Positions 9,006-18,040 of a stretch of DNA of 64,000 nucleotides are shown in pieces. Each line of letters begins with the position of its first letter. Position 1 is the first letter of the stretch. Made by a program: the position numbers and the translations under genes. The notes below the pieces were generated by a model. It was given only the letters and a program-made list of their open reading frames with translations, made no database searches and was not told where the DNA came from. Source of the stretch: Pseudobacteriovorax antillogorgiicola (GTDB lineage: Bacteria > Bdellovibrionota_B > Oligoflexia > Oligoflexales > Oligoflexaceae); NCBI RefSeq assembly GCF_900177345.1, contig NZ_FWZT01000012.1, positions 62,001 to 126,000 on the forward strand. The letters are read 5' to 3'.

Positions 9006-9541
9006 TGTCCCAGATCTTTCTCGTTAGCGGTGGTTGTCGATCCGGTAAGAGCCGCTTTGCCCTAAGCCTTGCCGAGACTTATGAGCGAGCCATATACCTG
9101 GCAACTGCTCAAGTCTATGATGATGAAATGGCTGATCGGGTTCTGCGTCATCAACAGGAAAGACCCTCTCATATGCGAACCATTGAAGAGCCTTTGAAGT
9201 TAGAGGCTCTGCTCGAAACATCTTTGGATTGCGATGTTCTCATCTGGGACTGCTTGACTCTTTGGCTATCGAACATGCTCTGTGAAGGCCACAGCATCGA
9301 TCAAACCCTTGAGCAACTGCAAGGGATTTTAAGCATTCTCGGTAGCCAATCATACGATAGCATCATCGTTAGCAACGAGGTAGGTCTCGGTATCGTGCCC
9401 GAATCAGCACTGGGCAGGCAATTTAGAGACCTCGCTGGCTGGGCGCACCAAATGATTGTGCCACTTGCTAAGGAGGCCTATTTACTAGCCATGGGTGTAC
9501 CGATAGGCTTAAAAGCCTTGCAAAAGAGTCAGCAGTTATGA
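9005..9541 (+). CDS. cobU: Adenosylcobinamide kinase / adenosylcobinamide-phosphate guanylyltransferase
   Basis: A 178-residue CobU/CobP protein. The P-loop SGGCRSGKSRFA lies at residues 7-18, followed by YLATAQVYDDEMADRVLRHQ with the guanylylated-histidine region, RTIEEPLKLEALL and WDCLTLWLSNML. It phosphorylates adenosylcobinamide and then activates it with GTP. ATG 9005 has a strong AGGAGG ribosome site and overlaps the cbiZ stop by one base. The in-frame start at 8960 lacks a site and lies inside cbiZ. The stop overlaps cbiB by four bases. Confidence 0.95.
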   Translation: MSQIFLVSGGCRSGKSRFALSLAETYERAIYLATAQVYDDEMADRVLRHQQERPSHMRTIEEPLKLEALLETSLDCDVLIWDCLTLWLSNMLCEGHSIDQTLEQLQGILSILGSQSYDSIIVSNEVGLGIVPESALGRQFRDLAGWAHQMIVPLAKEAYLLAMGVPIGLKALQKSQQL

Positions 9542-10470
9542 ATGATCCAAGTCTTCTGCTTACTATCTTAGCGCTTAGCCTACTTCTAGATCAAGTGATT
9601 GGTGAATACCCGAATCGCTGGCACCCAGTGGTATGGATTGGCCGAAGTATCCGTTGGATGAGACAGCTTGTTCCACATGGAGACCCCGTCATTGCCTATT
9701 TATGGGGATTGGTGATCGCCTTATTCGTACCTGCTGTCTGGGCAGGCCTCGTTGCTCTTTTGTCATACCTATTCGATCATTGGCCATGGCTATGGGTTTT
9801 GCTGGGTACCTATGTTCTCAAAGCCAGCTTTGCTCTCGAAGCCCTTGGCCTAGCCAGCAAAACTGTAGGGCACCATCTAGACCAAGGGCAACTGGAACAG
9901 GCTCGCTTTGAGCTGCGTAGTCTCTGTAGTCGCGATGCCAGCCAACTTTCAGAAGAACAGTTGATTGGAGCCTCAGTGTCTTCCATTGCTGAGAATTTAT
10001 CGGATAGCTTCGTCGCACCCCTATTTTACTTTCTTATATTTGGATTACCAGGTGCTATTGCCTATCGAGCCATCAATACTTTAGATGCCATGCTTGGCTA
10101 TTGGGACGAACGGCGTTGGATTGGTCACTTCTCTGCCAAACTTGACGACTTGGTGAACTATGTGCCAGCTCGTATCACCGCCCTGCTCATCACGGCAGTT
10201 GCCACCATAGAATCAAGAGACTCAAAGAGCTTTCCAATTATGATTCGCGACCATTTTTTAACACCGAGCCCCAATGGTGGTTGGCCCATGGCCGCCATGG
10301 CTGGAGCCCTAGGGATCCAACTGAGTAAGCCTGGCGCTTATAAGCTTGGAGATCCTGAGCAAGGTCTTAGCTTCCAATCCTTAGGTGAATCATGGCGGCT
10401 CGCTAAACGTGCTGGCCTACTATTTTTCGGCGTCAGTGTCATGTTACTGGGAGTACAGCTTGCAACTTGA
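9538..10470 (+). CDS. cbiB: Adenosylcobinamide-phosphate synthase
   Basis: A 310-residue integral membrane protein of the CbiB/CobD family. Several hydrophobic helices are visible, the first near LLLTILALSLLLDQ and another near LWGLVIALFVPAVWAGLVALL. Conserved motifs are DQVIGEYPNRWHPVVWIGR at the N-terminus and ASVSSIAENLSDSFVAPLFYF in the middle. It attaches the aminopropanol (phosphate) side chain to adenosylcobyric acid at the inner membrane. It overlaps cobU by four bases and the likely cobD start by 11 bases. Confidence 0.94.
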   Translation: MNDPSLLLTILALSLLLDQVIGEYPNRWHPVVWIGRSIRWMRQLVPHGDPVIAYLWGLVIALFVPAVWAGLVALLSYLFDHWPWLWVLLGTYVLKASFALEALGLASKTVGHHLDQGQLEQARFELRSLCSRDASQLSEEQLIGASVSSIAENLSDSFVAPLFYFLIFGLPGAIAYRAINTLDAMLGYWDERRWIGHFSAKLDDLVNYVPARITALLITAVATIESRDSKSFPIMIRDHFLTPSPNGGWPMAAMAGALGIQLSKPGAYKLGDPEQGLSFQSLGESWRLAKRAGLLFFGVSVMLLGVQLAT

Positions 10471-11500
10471 ATCTCGCATACATGGAGGCATCGCACAGTA
10501 TCAGGCTTCCCATCATACTTTGGATTTTAGTGTTAACATCAACCCATACGGCCCCAGCCGTAGAATGGAACAGGTCATCAGGCAAGCAAAATATGATGAG
10601 TATCCAGATCCACATTGCTTCAAACTTAGAAAGGCTATTAGCCAGTGGCATCACTGCGATATTAATCAGATTCACATCGGTAATGGGGCTGCTGAAATTT
10701 TTTGGTCTCTAGCATCCACAAGGCAGGAGAGTGGCGGCATCGCTTTAATCTTAGAGCCCACTTTCAGCGAATTTTCTGTAGCCTGTCGTCAAAGGGGTTA
10801 TGACCTTAGGGAAGTGAGAAGTCAATCTTCTCACGGATTCAAGCATGGGATCCCTTCGATTGAGCAAGCCCTGACGTCCTTCAAACCAGTATTTACCTAT
10901 ATCTGTAATCCCAATAGCCCCACTGGGACATATATACCAGGCCATCAGATCCGCTCTCTCGCCACTCGTTTCTCAGAAAGCATTTTTGTTCTTGATCAAG
11001 CATTTATTCATATGAGTCCCTTTAGCCAAGATGCAAGGCAAGACTACCCTGAAAATGTGGTTCAAATTTTTTCATTTACTAAGGATCATAGCATTCCTGG
11101 AATTAGGCTAGGCTACGCTAAGGGATCTCCATCAATAATTCGAAACATAAGTCACCAGACGCCAACATGGAATGTTAGCTCTCTGGCTCAAGCAGCTGGA
11201 TTGCAAGCCTGCCGGGAATCAAACTTTGTCAGCCAATCCTACCTTCAGGTTCAAAGCAACCAAGACTACCTATTGCGTGTCATCGAAGACCTCGGCATTC
11301 CCTGGCACGTTGGTCATTGCCCCTTCGTTCTACTTAATGTTGGAAATGCTGATAGGCTGCAACAAAATCTGTTACACCATGAGATCTTGGTGCGATCTTG
11401 CTCCTCTTACAAGCTACCGGGCTGGATAAGAGTTTTCCCAAGACCCAAGCCGGATATCGATCAGCTAATCCACGCTTTGAAAAAGGTAGTCGAATCATGA
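10460..11500 (+). CDS. cobD: L-threonine-O-3-phosphate decarboxylase-like PLP enzyme
   Basis: A 346-residue class I/II aminotransferase-fold protein. The N-terminus contains LDFSVNINPYGPS, and ICNPNSPTGTYIPGHQI is the PLP-site asparagine motif. The Schiff-base lysine sits in FSFTKDHSIPGIRLGYA near residue 215. By family and position it makes (R)-1-amino-2-propanol phosphate for CbiB. I chose the TTG at 10460 because GGGAG lies six bases upstream and conservation begins just after it. The ATG at 10385 would sit deep inside cbiB. The stop overlaps the cbiP ATG. Confidence 0.88.
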   Translation: MQLESRIHGGIAQYQASHHTLDFSVNINPYGPSRRMEQVIRQAKYDEYPDPHCFKLRKAISQWHHCDINQIHIGNGAAEIFWSLASTRQESGGIALILEPTFSEFSVACRQRGYDLREVRSQSSHGFKHGIPSIEQALTSFKPVFTYICNPNSPTGTYIPGHQIRSLATRFSESIFVLDQAFIHMSPFSQDARQDYPENVVQIFSFTKDHSIPGIRLGYAKGSPSIIRNISHQTPTWNVSSLAQAAGLQACRESNFVSQSYLQVQSNQDYLLRVIEDLGIPWHVGHCPFVLLNVGNADRLQQNLLHHEILVRSCSSYKLPGWIRVFPRPKPDIDQLIHALKKVVES

Positions 11501-13017
11501 AATGCCCTGTTTTGATGGTACAAGGAACCGCCTCATCGGTGGGTAAAAGTTTGCTAGTAACCGGCCTTTGTCGCTTATTCAAACAGAGAGGTCTTCGTGT
11601 TGCCCCATTCAAAGCGCAAAACATGGCTCTTAACTCATACGTAACTCCTGATGGCGCCGAAATCGGACGCGCTCAAGCAGTGCAAGCAGATGCAGCCGGA
11701 GTGACTCCCACCGCTACGATGAACCCCATTTTACTAAAACCAGAAGGAGACCGCTGGTCTCAGGTGGTGATCCTTGGCAAGGTTCACCAAAGCATGACAG
11801 CCCTTGATTATCACAGACTGAAGCCTGAACTTCGTCAAACAATCGGTCAGAGCCTCGATCAGCTTCGGGAAACTCATGATCTCGTCATCATTGAAGGAGC
11901 TGGCAGTCCTGCTGAAATCAATCTGAAAGCCAATGACATCGTGAATATGTTCGTCGCCAAACAAGCTCAGGCCCCGGTGCTGCTTGTGGGTGATATTGAT
12001 CGCGGGGGAGTATTTGCATCTTTTGTGGGAACAATGGAGTTGCTTGATGCCGATGAACGGAACCTTGTGGCTGGTTTCGTGATCAATAAATTTCGCGGCG
12101 ACAAGAGCCTGCTCGACCCTGGGCTGGACTTTCTCGATGACCGCACCGGTCGCCCTAGCCTGGGCGTGGTTCCTTATGTGAAGAATCTGCGCTTGGCTGA
12201 AGAAGATTCTATCGCCTTAAGCGAACGTCCCAACTTCTTAAGTGACTCTCCAAGGAAGATCGATATTGCTATTATCAGGCTTCCCAGAATCTCAAATTAT
12301 GACGAATTCGATGCTTTGGAACATGAACTGGGAGTCCATGTTGCTTATGTGAGTGATGGCCAAAGTATTTTGGATGCCGACCTCCTTATCATCCCTGGTT
12401 CAAAGTCGACGAGTACAGATCTCGCATGGCTTTACGAAACTGAGCTGGCTGCGGCGATCCAAGAGCGAGCACGACAACAGCGCCCCATCATAGGAATCTG
12501 TGGGGGCTGTCAGATATTAGGCCAACGTGTAAGTGATCCTAATGGCATCGAATCATCAATCGCTGAAATTCAAGGCCTGGGCGTCTTACCCCATGAAACC
12601 GTGATGGAAAGACACAAGTTGACCACCCAAGCCCGAGTTAAACTGGAGCAATCGATGTTTGGCTTAGATACGGGCCAATCCTATAGAGGCTACGAAATCC
12701 ATTTGGGCAAACTGATTCGTCACAATCAAGCAGGGCCCATTTTTTCCATACATGAGCGCAACCAAGAAGACTGTCTGGTGACTGATGGCAGTTATCAAGA
12801 TTCTGTCATGGGCACACTGATCCATGGATTGTTTGATGAGGATCATTTCCGTCGTCCCATTCTCGCCTACCTAGCGGCACTAAAAGGACTTACATGGGCA
12901 GGCGCGGAAGCTCTTGTCAGCCGTGATATGGAATATGATCGCCTAGCAAAAACTTTGGAAGAACACCTCGATATGCATGCTATAGATGCGATTATCGAAA
13001 AACAGAGGACCACATGA
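11497..13017 (+). CDS. cbiP: Cobyric acid synthase (glutamine-hydrolysing)
   Basis: A 506-residue CobQ/CbiP amidotransferase that amidates side chains b, d, e and g. The P-loop region QGTASSVGKSLLVTGLCR is at residues 6-23, followed by PFKAQNMALNSYVT. VGDIDRGGVFASFVGT and IPGSKSTSTDL are typical of the family, and the glutaminase cysteine is in GICGGCQILG near residue 335. ATG 11497 overlaps the cobD stop (ATGA), and the protein then begins exactly at the conserved KCPVLMVQG. The ATG at 11398 would add 33 residues from another gene's frame. Confidence 0.95.
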   Translation: MKCPVLMVQGTASSVGKSLLVTGLCRLFKQRGLRVAPFKAQNMALNSYVTPDGAEIGRAQAVQADAAGVTPTATMNPILLKPEGDRWSQVVILGKVHQSMTALDYHRLKPELRQTIGQSLDQLRETHDLVIIEGAGSPAEINLKANDIVNMFVAKQAQAPVLLVGDIDRGGVFASFVGTMELLDADERNLVAGFVINKFRGDKSLLDPGLDFLDDRTGRPSLGVVPYVKNLRLAEEDSIALSERPNFLSDSPRKIDIAIIRLPRISNYDEFDALEHELGVHVAYVSDGQSILDADLLIIPGSKSTSTDLAWLYETELAAAIQERARQQRPIIGICGGCQILGQRVSDPNGIESSIAEIQGLGVLPHETVMERHKLTTQARVKLEQSMFGLDTGQSYRGYEIHLGKLIRHNQAGPIFSIHERNQEDCLVTDGSYQDSVMGTLIHGLFDEDHFRRPILAYLAALKGLTWAGAEALVSRDMEYDRLAKTLEEHLDMHAIDAIIEKQRTT

Positions 13018-14036
13018 TCAAACCGTTGAATCGATCCTTAGAGACTGAAATTCAAAAACGAATCGATGAGAAAACCAAACCACTAGGATCTCTGGGTCAA
13101 CTAGAACACCTAGCAAAGCAGATAGCTCTGATACAAGGCACCTTGAACCCGAAATTAAACATGCCCTCTCTCATCCTTTTCGCAGGAGATCACGGGCTTG
13201 TGGATGAGGGCATTAGCCCCTATCCCCAGCAAGTTACTGTGGAGATGCTAAAGAACTTTGTTGCTGGTGGTGCTGCCATCAACTGCTTCGCTAGGCAGCA
13301 TGACTTGGACCTCAGCTTGATCGACTGTGGAACTAAGATTGCTTTTTCTCACCCACAAGTCATTCCCGCACGCCAAGGGCCTGGTACCAAGAACAGTTTG
13401 AAAGGCCCTGCGATGACAAATGAACAGCTCAAGTCTGCCGTTGAACACGGACGAAAGCTGGTCCTCGCCCGAAAGAAGGTTGGTAGCAACGTGATTGGCT
13501 TTGGGGAAATGGGCATCGGCAATTCTTCTGCAGCCGCCCTTATCACCAGCCGACTTTGTGATGTACCCCTAGAAGCCTGTGTCGGCCGGGGAACTGGCTG
13601 CGATGATAGGCAGCTAAGGCAGAAGAGTCAGGTTCTTCGAGCTGTTCTTGAGAACCATTCTACGGCTCAAAGCCCACTTGAAGTGATGCAAGCCTTTGGA
13701 GGCTTCGAAATGGCCACAGCTCTCGGAGCCATTCTAGCTGCTGCGGAAGAAGGCATCTTGATTCTGATGGATGGTTTCATCATGAGTGCTGTCGGCCTTG
13801 CAGCGGTTACGCTACAGCCACATGTTTTAGAGTACATGGTCTTCTGTCATCGCTCTGCCTCTCCCGGGCATCGCATCATCTTAGAAACCCTCGGTGTCGA
13901 GCCCGTTCTCGATCTAAGCATGAGACTCGGCGAAGGTACGGGCATTGCCGTTGCCTACCCCCTTTTGGAGTCTGCGGTTTGCTTCCTTAATTCCATGGCA
14001 AGCTTTAAAGAGGCAGAAGTGAGCCGATCACTATGA
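13014..14036 (+). CDS. cobT: Nicotinate-nucleotide:dimethylbenzimidazole phosphoribosyltransferase
   Basis: A 340-residue CobT protein that makes alpha-ribazole phosphate for the lower ligand. Conserved stretches are IDEKTKPLGSLGQLE at the N-terminus, FAGDHGLVDEGISPYPQQVT, GEMGIGNSSAAA, and the catalytic glutamate region LRLGEGTGIAVAYPLL near residue 305. No BluB or bza gene for making the benzimidazole is visible here. It overlaps cbiP and cobS by four bases each. Confidence 0.95.
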   Translation: MIKPLNRSLETEIQKRIDEKTKPLGSLGQLEHLAKQIALIQGTLNPKLNMPSLILFAGDHGLVDEGISPYPQQVTVEMLKNFVAGGAAINCFARQHDLDLSLIDCGTKIAFSHPQVIPARQGPGTKNSLKGPAMTNEQLKSAVEHGRKLVLARKKVGSNVIGFGEMGIGNSSAAALITSRLCDVPLEACVGRGTGCDDRQLRQKSQVLRAVLENHSTAQSPLEVMQAFGGFEMATALGAILAAAEEGILILMDGFIMSAVGLAAVTLQPHVLEYMVFCHRSASPGHRIILETLGVEPVLDLSMRLGEGTGIAVAYPLLESAVCFLNSMASFKEAEVSRSL

Positions 14037-14806
14037 AATTTGGTCAAAATTCACGATGGCTGCTTGTGAGCCTTAGCTTTTTTACACGCATACCAATAGA
14101 CCTTTCAGAGTTGCAAAAGGAGGACCTAGAGCGCTCCCTGCGATACTTTCCCTTAGTTGGGCTGATCCTAGGAGCCATTCTAGCCCTGAGTTATACGGCC
14201 ATGATTCAGATTTGGTCTCGTGATATTGCAATCATTCTTACATTGATTCTGAGCCTCGCGTTAACAGGTGGGCTCCATGAAGACGGCCTTGCCGATTCCG
14301 CCGATGGCCTATTCGGGGCATTTGAAAAAGAAAAAGTTCTCGCTATTATGAAGGATTCTCGCCTCGGTTCGTACGGAGCCTTATCTCTCATTGCTAGCTT
14401 TATTTTGAAGTATCTTTGCTTAAAGGAGATGGCCGACCCACTAGTGCCCTGGGCTTTTGTGATCGCCCACCCTCTGAGTCGGCTCGCTGCCTGTACTCTT
14501 ACTTGGTACCTGCCCTATGCTCGATCGACTCCCAGCTATGCGAAGAACCTATTAAGCCATAGCCAGAAGCAGGACCGCTGGTTTCAAGGTGTCGCAGGAA
14601 CGACTCCTCTTATACTACTACCCTTTACTCAGATTGCAGCCCTACTGACACTTGGGCTTGGCCTTATCCTAGTGACTAAAATGTGGCTATCTAAACGAAT
14701 TGGTGGTTACACGGGTGACTGCCTCGGGGCGACTCAGCAGTGTGCCGAAATCACAATTTTTCTCTTTTTATGTTCAAACCTTACTGGTTGGAGCGGGGTT
14801 TTTTAA
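14033..14806 (+). CDS. cobS: Adenosylcobinamide-GDP ribazoletransferase (cobalamin-5'-phosphate synthase)
   Basis: A 257-residue polytopic membrane protein. The signature HEDGLADSADGLFGA near residue 83 is the acidic catalytic motif of CobS, followed by IMKDSRLGSYGAL. It joins activated cobinamide to alpha-ribazole (phosphate), the last assembly step. It ends the run of overlapping genes. The GTG-free four-base ATGA overlap with cobT sets the start. Confidence 0.95.
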   Translation: MKFGQNSRWLLVSLSFFTRIPIDLSELQKEDLERSLRYFPLVGLILGAILALSYTAMIQIWSRDIAIILTLILSLALTGGLHEDGLADSADGLFGAFEKEKVLAIMKDSRLGSYGALSLIASFILKYLCLKEMADPLVPWAFVIAHPLSRLAACTLTWYLPYARSTPSYAKNLLSHSQKQDRWFQGVAGTTPLILLPFTQIAALLTLGLGLILVTKMWLSKRIGGYTGDCLGATQQCAEITIFLFLCSNLTGWSGVF

Positions 14807-14824
14807 AGCCTTGTTGGAAGGCTT
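14806..14824 (+). terminator. Weak hairpin after cobS
   Basis: AAGCCTT at 14806-14812 can pair with AAGGCTT at 14818-14824 around a five-base loop, right after the cobS stop. No run of T follows on the plus strand, so it is at best a weak or factor-dependent terminator for the cobalamin operon. Confidence 0.3.
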
Positions 14825-14862
14825 GTGACGCCATTTTATGTTCATTTTGAGCGCTACACTGA

Positions 14863-14877
14863 GTTCAAGTCTTGAAC
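14863..14877. promoter_or_regulatory. Perfect dyad, possible operator
   Basis: GTTCAAG-T-CTTGAAC is a perfect 7+7 inverted repeat with a one-base centre. It lies 62 bases before the ATG at 14939, in the 132-base gap after the cobalamin operon. The size and symmetry fit a dimeric repressor site, but no regulator is identified. Confidence 0.35.
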
Positions 14878-14938
14878 AAGCAACCCCTCCATGGTAACCA
14901 CACCGCATCGTAACACACAAGTTTAGGAGTCTCTGCTT

Positions 14939-15988
14939 ATGAAAAACATCCTTCTCTCAATGATTTTAGTAGCTTCTGCAAGTGCTGCAAGTGCAGGGTC
15001 GAAGGTAGATGCTGTGAAATTCAAGCCCGGCAAAGCCCCCAAGCTCGAGGGCGCTCTGGCACCCAACCAACTGCTCAAAGACGCTGAGTATTTAGGTGCT
15101 GGCCTGCTGGATGGCCCTGAAGATATTGCTATTGGCCCCGATGGCTGGATCTACACAGGAACCGCTGATGGTTATGTGAAACGTGTTTCATTCGACGGCA
15201 CAGTAGAAAATGTAACCTACACAGGTGGTCATCCCTTAGGAATGGACTTTGATGCTGAAGGCAACCTCATTGTTGCGGAGCCATATTCTGGACTTCTCAA
15301 AGTAACTCCCAACGGTGACGTATCAGTTCTTGCAGATCAAGCTGAGGGCGTCCCTTTCCGCCTTACAGATGACGTAAAGGTTGCTTCAGATGGCATGATT
15401 TACTTTACTGATGCCAGTTATAAGTTTCCTCTTGAAGACTTCGAACTCGATGTTCTTGAAGCTCGCGGCAACGGTCGTTTAATGAGCTATAACCCTGGCA
15501 CAGGCCTTGTTGAGGTTCTTGTAGAGGGCCTTTACTTCGCCAATGGTGTTGCATTGAGCCAAGACGAAGACTTCATTCTTGTGAATGAAACATCACGCTA
15601 CCGAATGACTCGCTACTGGCTCAAAGGTGAAAAGGCTGGAACAGCTGAAGTATTCTTGAGCAATCTACCAGGAAGCCCTGATGGACTAGCTCGGGATAGC
15701 GATGGCAACTTCTTGATTGCCTTCTTCTCGACTCGTAGCAAGTTGATCGACTTTCTTCAGATGTTTCCGAAGCTCAAAAACCTACTTTCAAATTTACCTC
15801 GAAACCTATTCCCTCAGCCTGCTGCCTATGGATTCGTGGTCGTTGTATCACCGGAGGGAGAATTCATCCGGAGCTACCACGATACCAATGGATCTGTCGC
15901 TTCTGCCGTGACTGCTGTGGAGGAGTACCAAGGACAATTGATCATGGGCACCCTAAGAGGTGAGCAAATCATGATCGTCGACAAATAA
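14939..15988 (+). CDS. Exported strictosidine-synthase/SMP-30-like beta-propeller protein
   Basis: A 349-residue protein with a Sec signal peptide, MKNILLSMILVASASAASAG. Repeated propeller-blade patterns follow: PEDIAIGPDGWIYTG, GHPLGMDFDAEGNLIVA, DDVKVASDGMIYFTDAS, and FANGVALSQDEDFILVNE with TSRYRMTRYWLKG. The DASYKF...GRLMSYNPGTG region matches the strictosidine synthase conserved domain seen in gluconolactonase/lactonase-like enzymes. It probably acts in the periplasm; the substrate cannot be told from sequence. AGGAG precedes ATG 14939 and a strong terminator follows. It separates the cobalamin operon from the cobC-like gene but has no evident cobalamin role. Confidence 0.8.
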   Translation: MKNILLSMILVASASAASAGSKVDAVKFKPGKAPKLEGALAPNQLLKDAEYLGAGLLDGPEDIAIGPDGWIYTGTADGYVKRVSFDGTVENVTYTGGHPLGMDFDAEGNLIVAEPYSGLLKVTPNGDVSVLADQAEGVPFRLTDDVKVASDGMIYFTDASYKFPLEDFELDVLEARGNGRLMSYNPGTGLVEVLVEGLYFANGVALSQDEDFILVNETSRYRMTRYWLKGEKAGTAEVFLSNLPGSPDGLARDSDGNFLIAFFSTRSKLIDFLQMFPKLKNLLSNLPRNLFPQPAAYGFVVVVSPEGEFIRSYHDTNGSVASAVTAVEEYQGQLIMGTLRGEQIMIVDK

Positions 15989-15998
15989 TTAGAGCATC

Positions 15999-16034
15999 GC
16001 TGCCTCGTCCGATCTTGGGCGAGGCAGCTTTTTT
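15999..16034 (+). terminator. Rho-independent terminator
   Basis: GCTGCCTCG (15999-16007) pairs perfectly with CGAGGCAGC (16020-16028), followed directly by six T at 16029-16034. It lies 11 bases after the stop of the exported propeller gene and only 18 bases before the next ATG. Confidence 0.92.
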
Positions 16035-16051
16035 ACGCTGGTTTTCTGCTT

Positions 16052-16594
16052 ATGATTTTTTATCTTCGTCATACTACAATCGAAAACCTCCAAAGTCTAT
16101 GCTATGGGCAAAGCGAAATGCCGCTCGCTGACAGCTACCTGCAAGAGCTTGATCATATTGCAGAGGAACTTAGTAAGCTTAATATCGAACAGGTTTTCTC
16201 TAGTCCTTCCAAGCGATGCCTCAGGCTCGCTCATGATCTTTTTCCACAAAAGCAAGTTTGTGTTGACGACAGGCTTCGTGAGCTAAATTTTGGGCGCTGG
16301 GAACAGAAGCCCTGGGGTGAAATTGCCAAAGACCAAATCGATGTTTGGGCAAGCAACTTTGTGCATCAAAGTCCTCCAGGTGGAGAATCATTTGAAAGTT
16401 TAGTTAATCGACTACAGGATTTTCACGAGGAGCATCGACAACAATCCGTTTCACTAGCGGTTTCACATGGTGGTGTGCTACGAGCAGTTCACTGCCTCAA
16501 GCATCGTCGCGGACTTGAGAAAGCATTCGATCATACTTGCAAATATGGCTCAATTATTGGCTACGAGTCAGATCTTTCCTCAGAAGTGCAATAG
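16052..16594 (+). CDS. cobC: Histidine phosphatase family protein, probable alpha-ribazole phosphatase
   Basis: A 180-residue phosphoglycerate-mutase-fold phosphatase. The catalytic motif is YLRHT at residues 4-8, with FSSPSKRCLRLA, RELNFGRWEQKPW (the CobC-type E-x-x-FG-x-WE motif) and AVSHGGVLRAV near residue 140. CobC removes the phosphate from alpha-ribazole phosphate or cobalamin phosphate, the step matching cobT and cobS upstream. It starts after a strong terminator, so it needs its own promoter or read-through. No clear Shine-Dalgarno is seen before ATG 16052. Its 3' end overlaps the opposing PilZ-like gene by 41 bases. Confidence 0.8.
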   Translation: MIFYLRHTTIENLQSLCYGQSEMPLADSYLQELDHIAEELSKLNIEQVFSSPSKRCLRLAHDLFPQKQVCVDDRLRELNFGRWEQKPWGEIAKDQIDVWASNFVHQSPPGGESFESLVNRLQDFHEEHRQQSVSLAVSHGGVLRAVHCLKHRRGLEKAFDHTCKYGSIIGYESDLSSEVQ

Positions 16595-17327
16595 CTGCAA
16601 CGATCAATTGGTCAAATACTTTTGTTTTTCCTATCTGCCGGAACCCCAAAATCACCAGCAAGCAGTTGCGCAGAATTTGCTTTTTGTCACCGATCAGTAG
16701 GACCCGCTCTGGAGAGCTTGAAACTGTGATCGCCTTATGGGAAAACACTGTATACTCACGATAGAAACCTTGTATATACGAGATATTCACCTCATCAAGC
16801 TCTCCTGTGAGAGAGGTGGATGTGTGAACTTCAACCACCCCATTGAAGGATGAATAAGAACTCCAGGCAGGGCTTTGAAAAAAGGAGCTAACCTGGCTCT
16901 TTACCAAGGTCTTGAGAAATAGACCTGCATCGAGGTAGTACAAGGCTTCATCCAAAAGCTTGCGAAGCTCGGGCTGGTCGGGAAAGGCAAAACCGATCAA
17001 TTCACCTTGAACATAGTGGATCGACATTGGGAGTTCAGTACTTTTGCCAAGAATATAGAGATTCGCGCGGTAGACTTTTTTTTCCAGGTAATCGATGGCG
17101 AAGCGCTTTTCATTTGATTCGATACATGTCCCGCCATTACTAACATTCACTAGTGGGAAGGATGATCCCTCTAAAACAAGGTAGAAGCCATCGATTCCTC
17201 GCAGGTGATGACGATGAAATTGTCTCTTGCTCGCCCCCGACCACATTGTATCGGGTGCTGCCTCAAATTTTCCTTTTTGCCTCAGATAGCGGCCAATATT
17301 CTTTGCAAATCGCGTGAAATTCGACAT
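16554..17327 (-). CDS. PilZ-like domain protein
   Basis: A 257-residue soluble protein. The segment FPLVNVSNGGTCIES resembles the (D/N)-x-S-x-x-G core of PilZ domains. It is followed by a strand-rich stretch and YVQGELIGFAFPDQPELRKLLDEAL, a common PilZ ending. The classic RxxxR is not obvious, although RKQFHRHH-like basic residues lie upstream, so c-di-GMP binding is unproven. The C-terminal 130 residues match nothing I know. AGAGGA precedes the ATG at 17327. It is near an HPt gene on the same strand. Confidence 0.5.
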   Translation of the reverse strand: MSNFTRFAKNIGRYLRQKGKFEAAPDTMWSGASKRQFHRHHLRGIDGFYLVLEGSSFPLVNVSNGGTCIESNEKRFAIDYLEKKVYRANLYILGKSTELPMSIHYVQGELIGFAFPDQPELRKLLDEALYYLDAGLFLKTLVKSQVSSFFQSPAWSSYSSFNGVVEVHTSTSLTGELDEVNISYIQGFYREYTVFSHKAITVSSSPERVLLIGDKKQILRNCLLVILGFRQIGKTKVFDQLIVAAIALLRKDLTRSQ

Positions 17328-17414
17328 GAGTCCTCTATTATCTATTTCTTAGAATTCTATCGAATGTCGCGAAGCTTTTCTATATCAAGGCTGGTAGGAG
17401 AAATACGAACGAGC

Positions 17415-17813
17415 TCAGGCTTGAGCACTCAATCCTTCTAAAAATCGATCCAGCGATTGCAGGGTGCGCTGGTAAGACTCATTCAAACGCTGCAGGTTCC
17501 ACTGCCTTCGGGCCATGTATAGCTGACTATCATGAAGGACCTGCTGCTCTTGGCTTTCAACCAACTCTGCAAAACGGGTCGCCCCCACATTCAACGCACT
17601 GCCTTTCATTCGATGGAGCCAATAGGATATATTCGCTCCATCGTCATCCACCTGGATGGATTTGATCGATGCCAGCCCTTCTTCGGAAGAACGACGAAAC
17701 AACTTACAGATATCCAGGATTAAACTCGTGTTCTTTCGCAAATTCCAAACACGCAGCAGTACGCTCTCGTCTAGAAAGTACTCACTTGGCTGATTCACAA
17801 TCTCAGGGCCCAC
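17415..17813 (-). CDS. HPt (histidine phosphotransfer) domain protein
   Basis: A protein of about 132 residues, almost entirely one HPt domain. The phospho-accepting histidine is in YWLHRMKGSALNVGATRFAEL (H-x-x-K-G-S-A), followed by an amphipathic helix. Such proteins relay phosphate between receiver domains and hybrid kinases. I prefer the GTG at 17813, with GGGAG five bases upstream; the GTG at 17825 is a possible alternative adding four residues. No kinase is adjacent; the receiver-like protein at 18041 is divergently transcribed nearby. Confidence 0.78.
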   Translation of the reverse strand: MGPEIVNQPSEYFLDESVLLRVWNLRKNTSLILDICKLFRRSSEEGLASIKSIQVDDDGANISYWLHRMKGSALNVGATRFAELVESQEQQVLHDSQLYMARRQWNLQRLNESYQRTLQSLDRFLEGLSAQA

Positions 17814-18040
17814 GATAACTCCCACTAGACCAAGCTTTCATGGCAGAGTTCGCCGGAAACGAACCTTTAATCAAGCATTTTCGGTAGTTGGCAATCTAGC
17901 ATGGCTTTCCTCGCTAAGCAATAGTGGCTGAATTAGTCGGCGATATCCGCTTGTTACGGACAACAGTCAACTATTTCCCATAAATTCCGAACTAAAGAAG
18001 CAACGAGAAGCTCTACAAGATAAGTGGCCGGACTGACACT

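Noticed and set aside
1-14806. Cobalamin riboswitch for the B12 operon
   Set aside because: The operon's start is upstream of the window and no riboswitch-like leader occurs within the operon.
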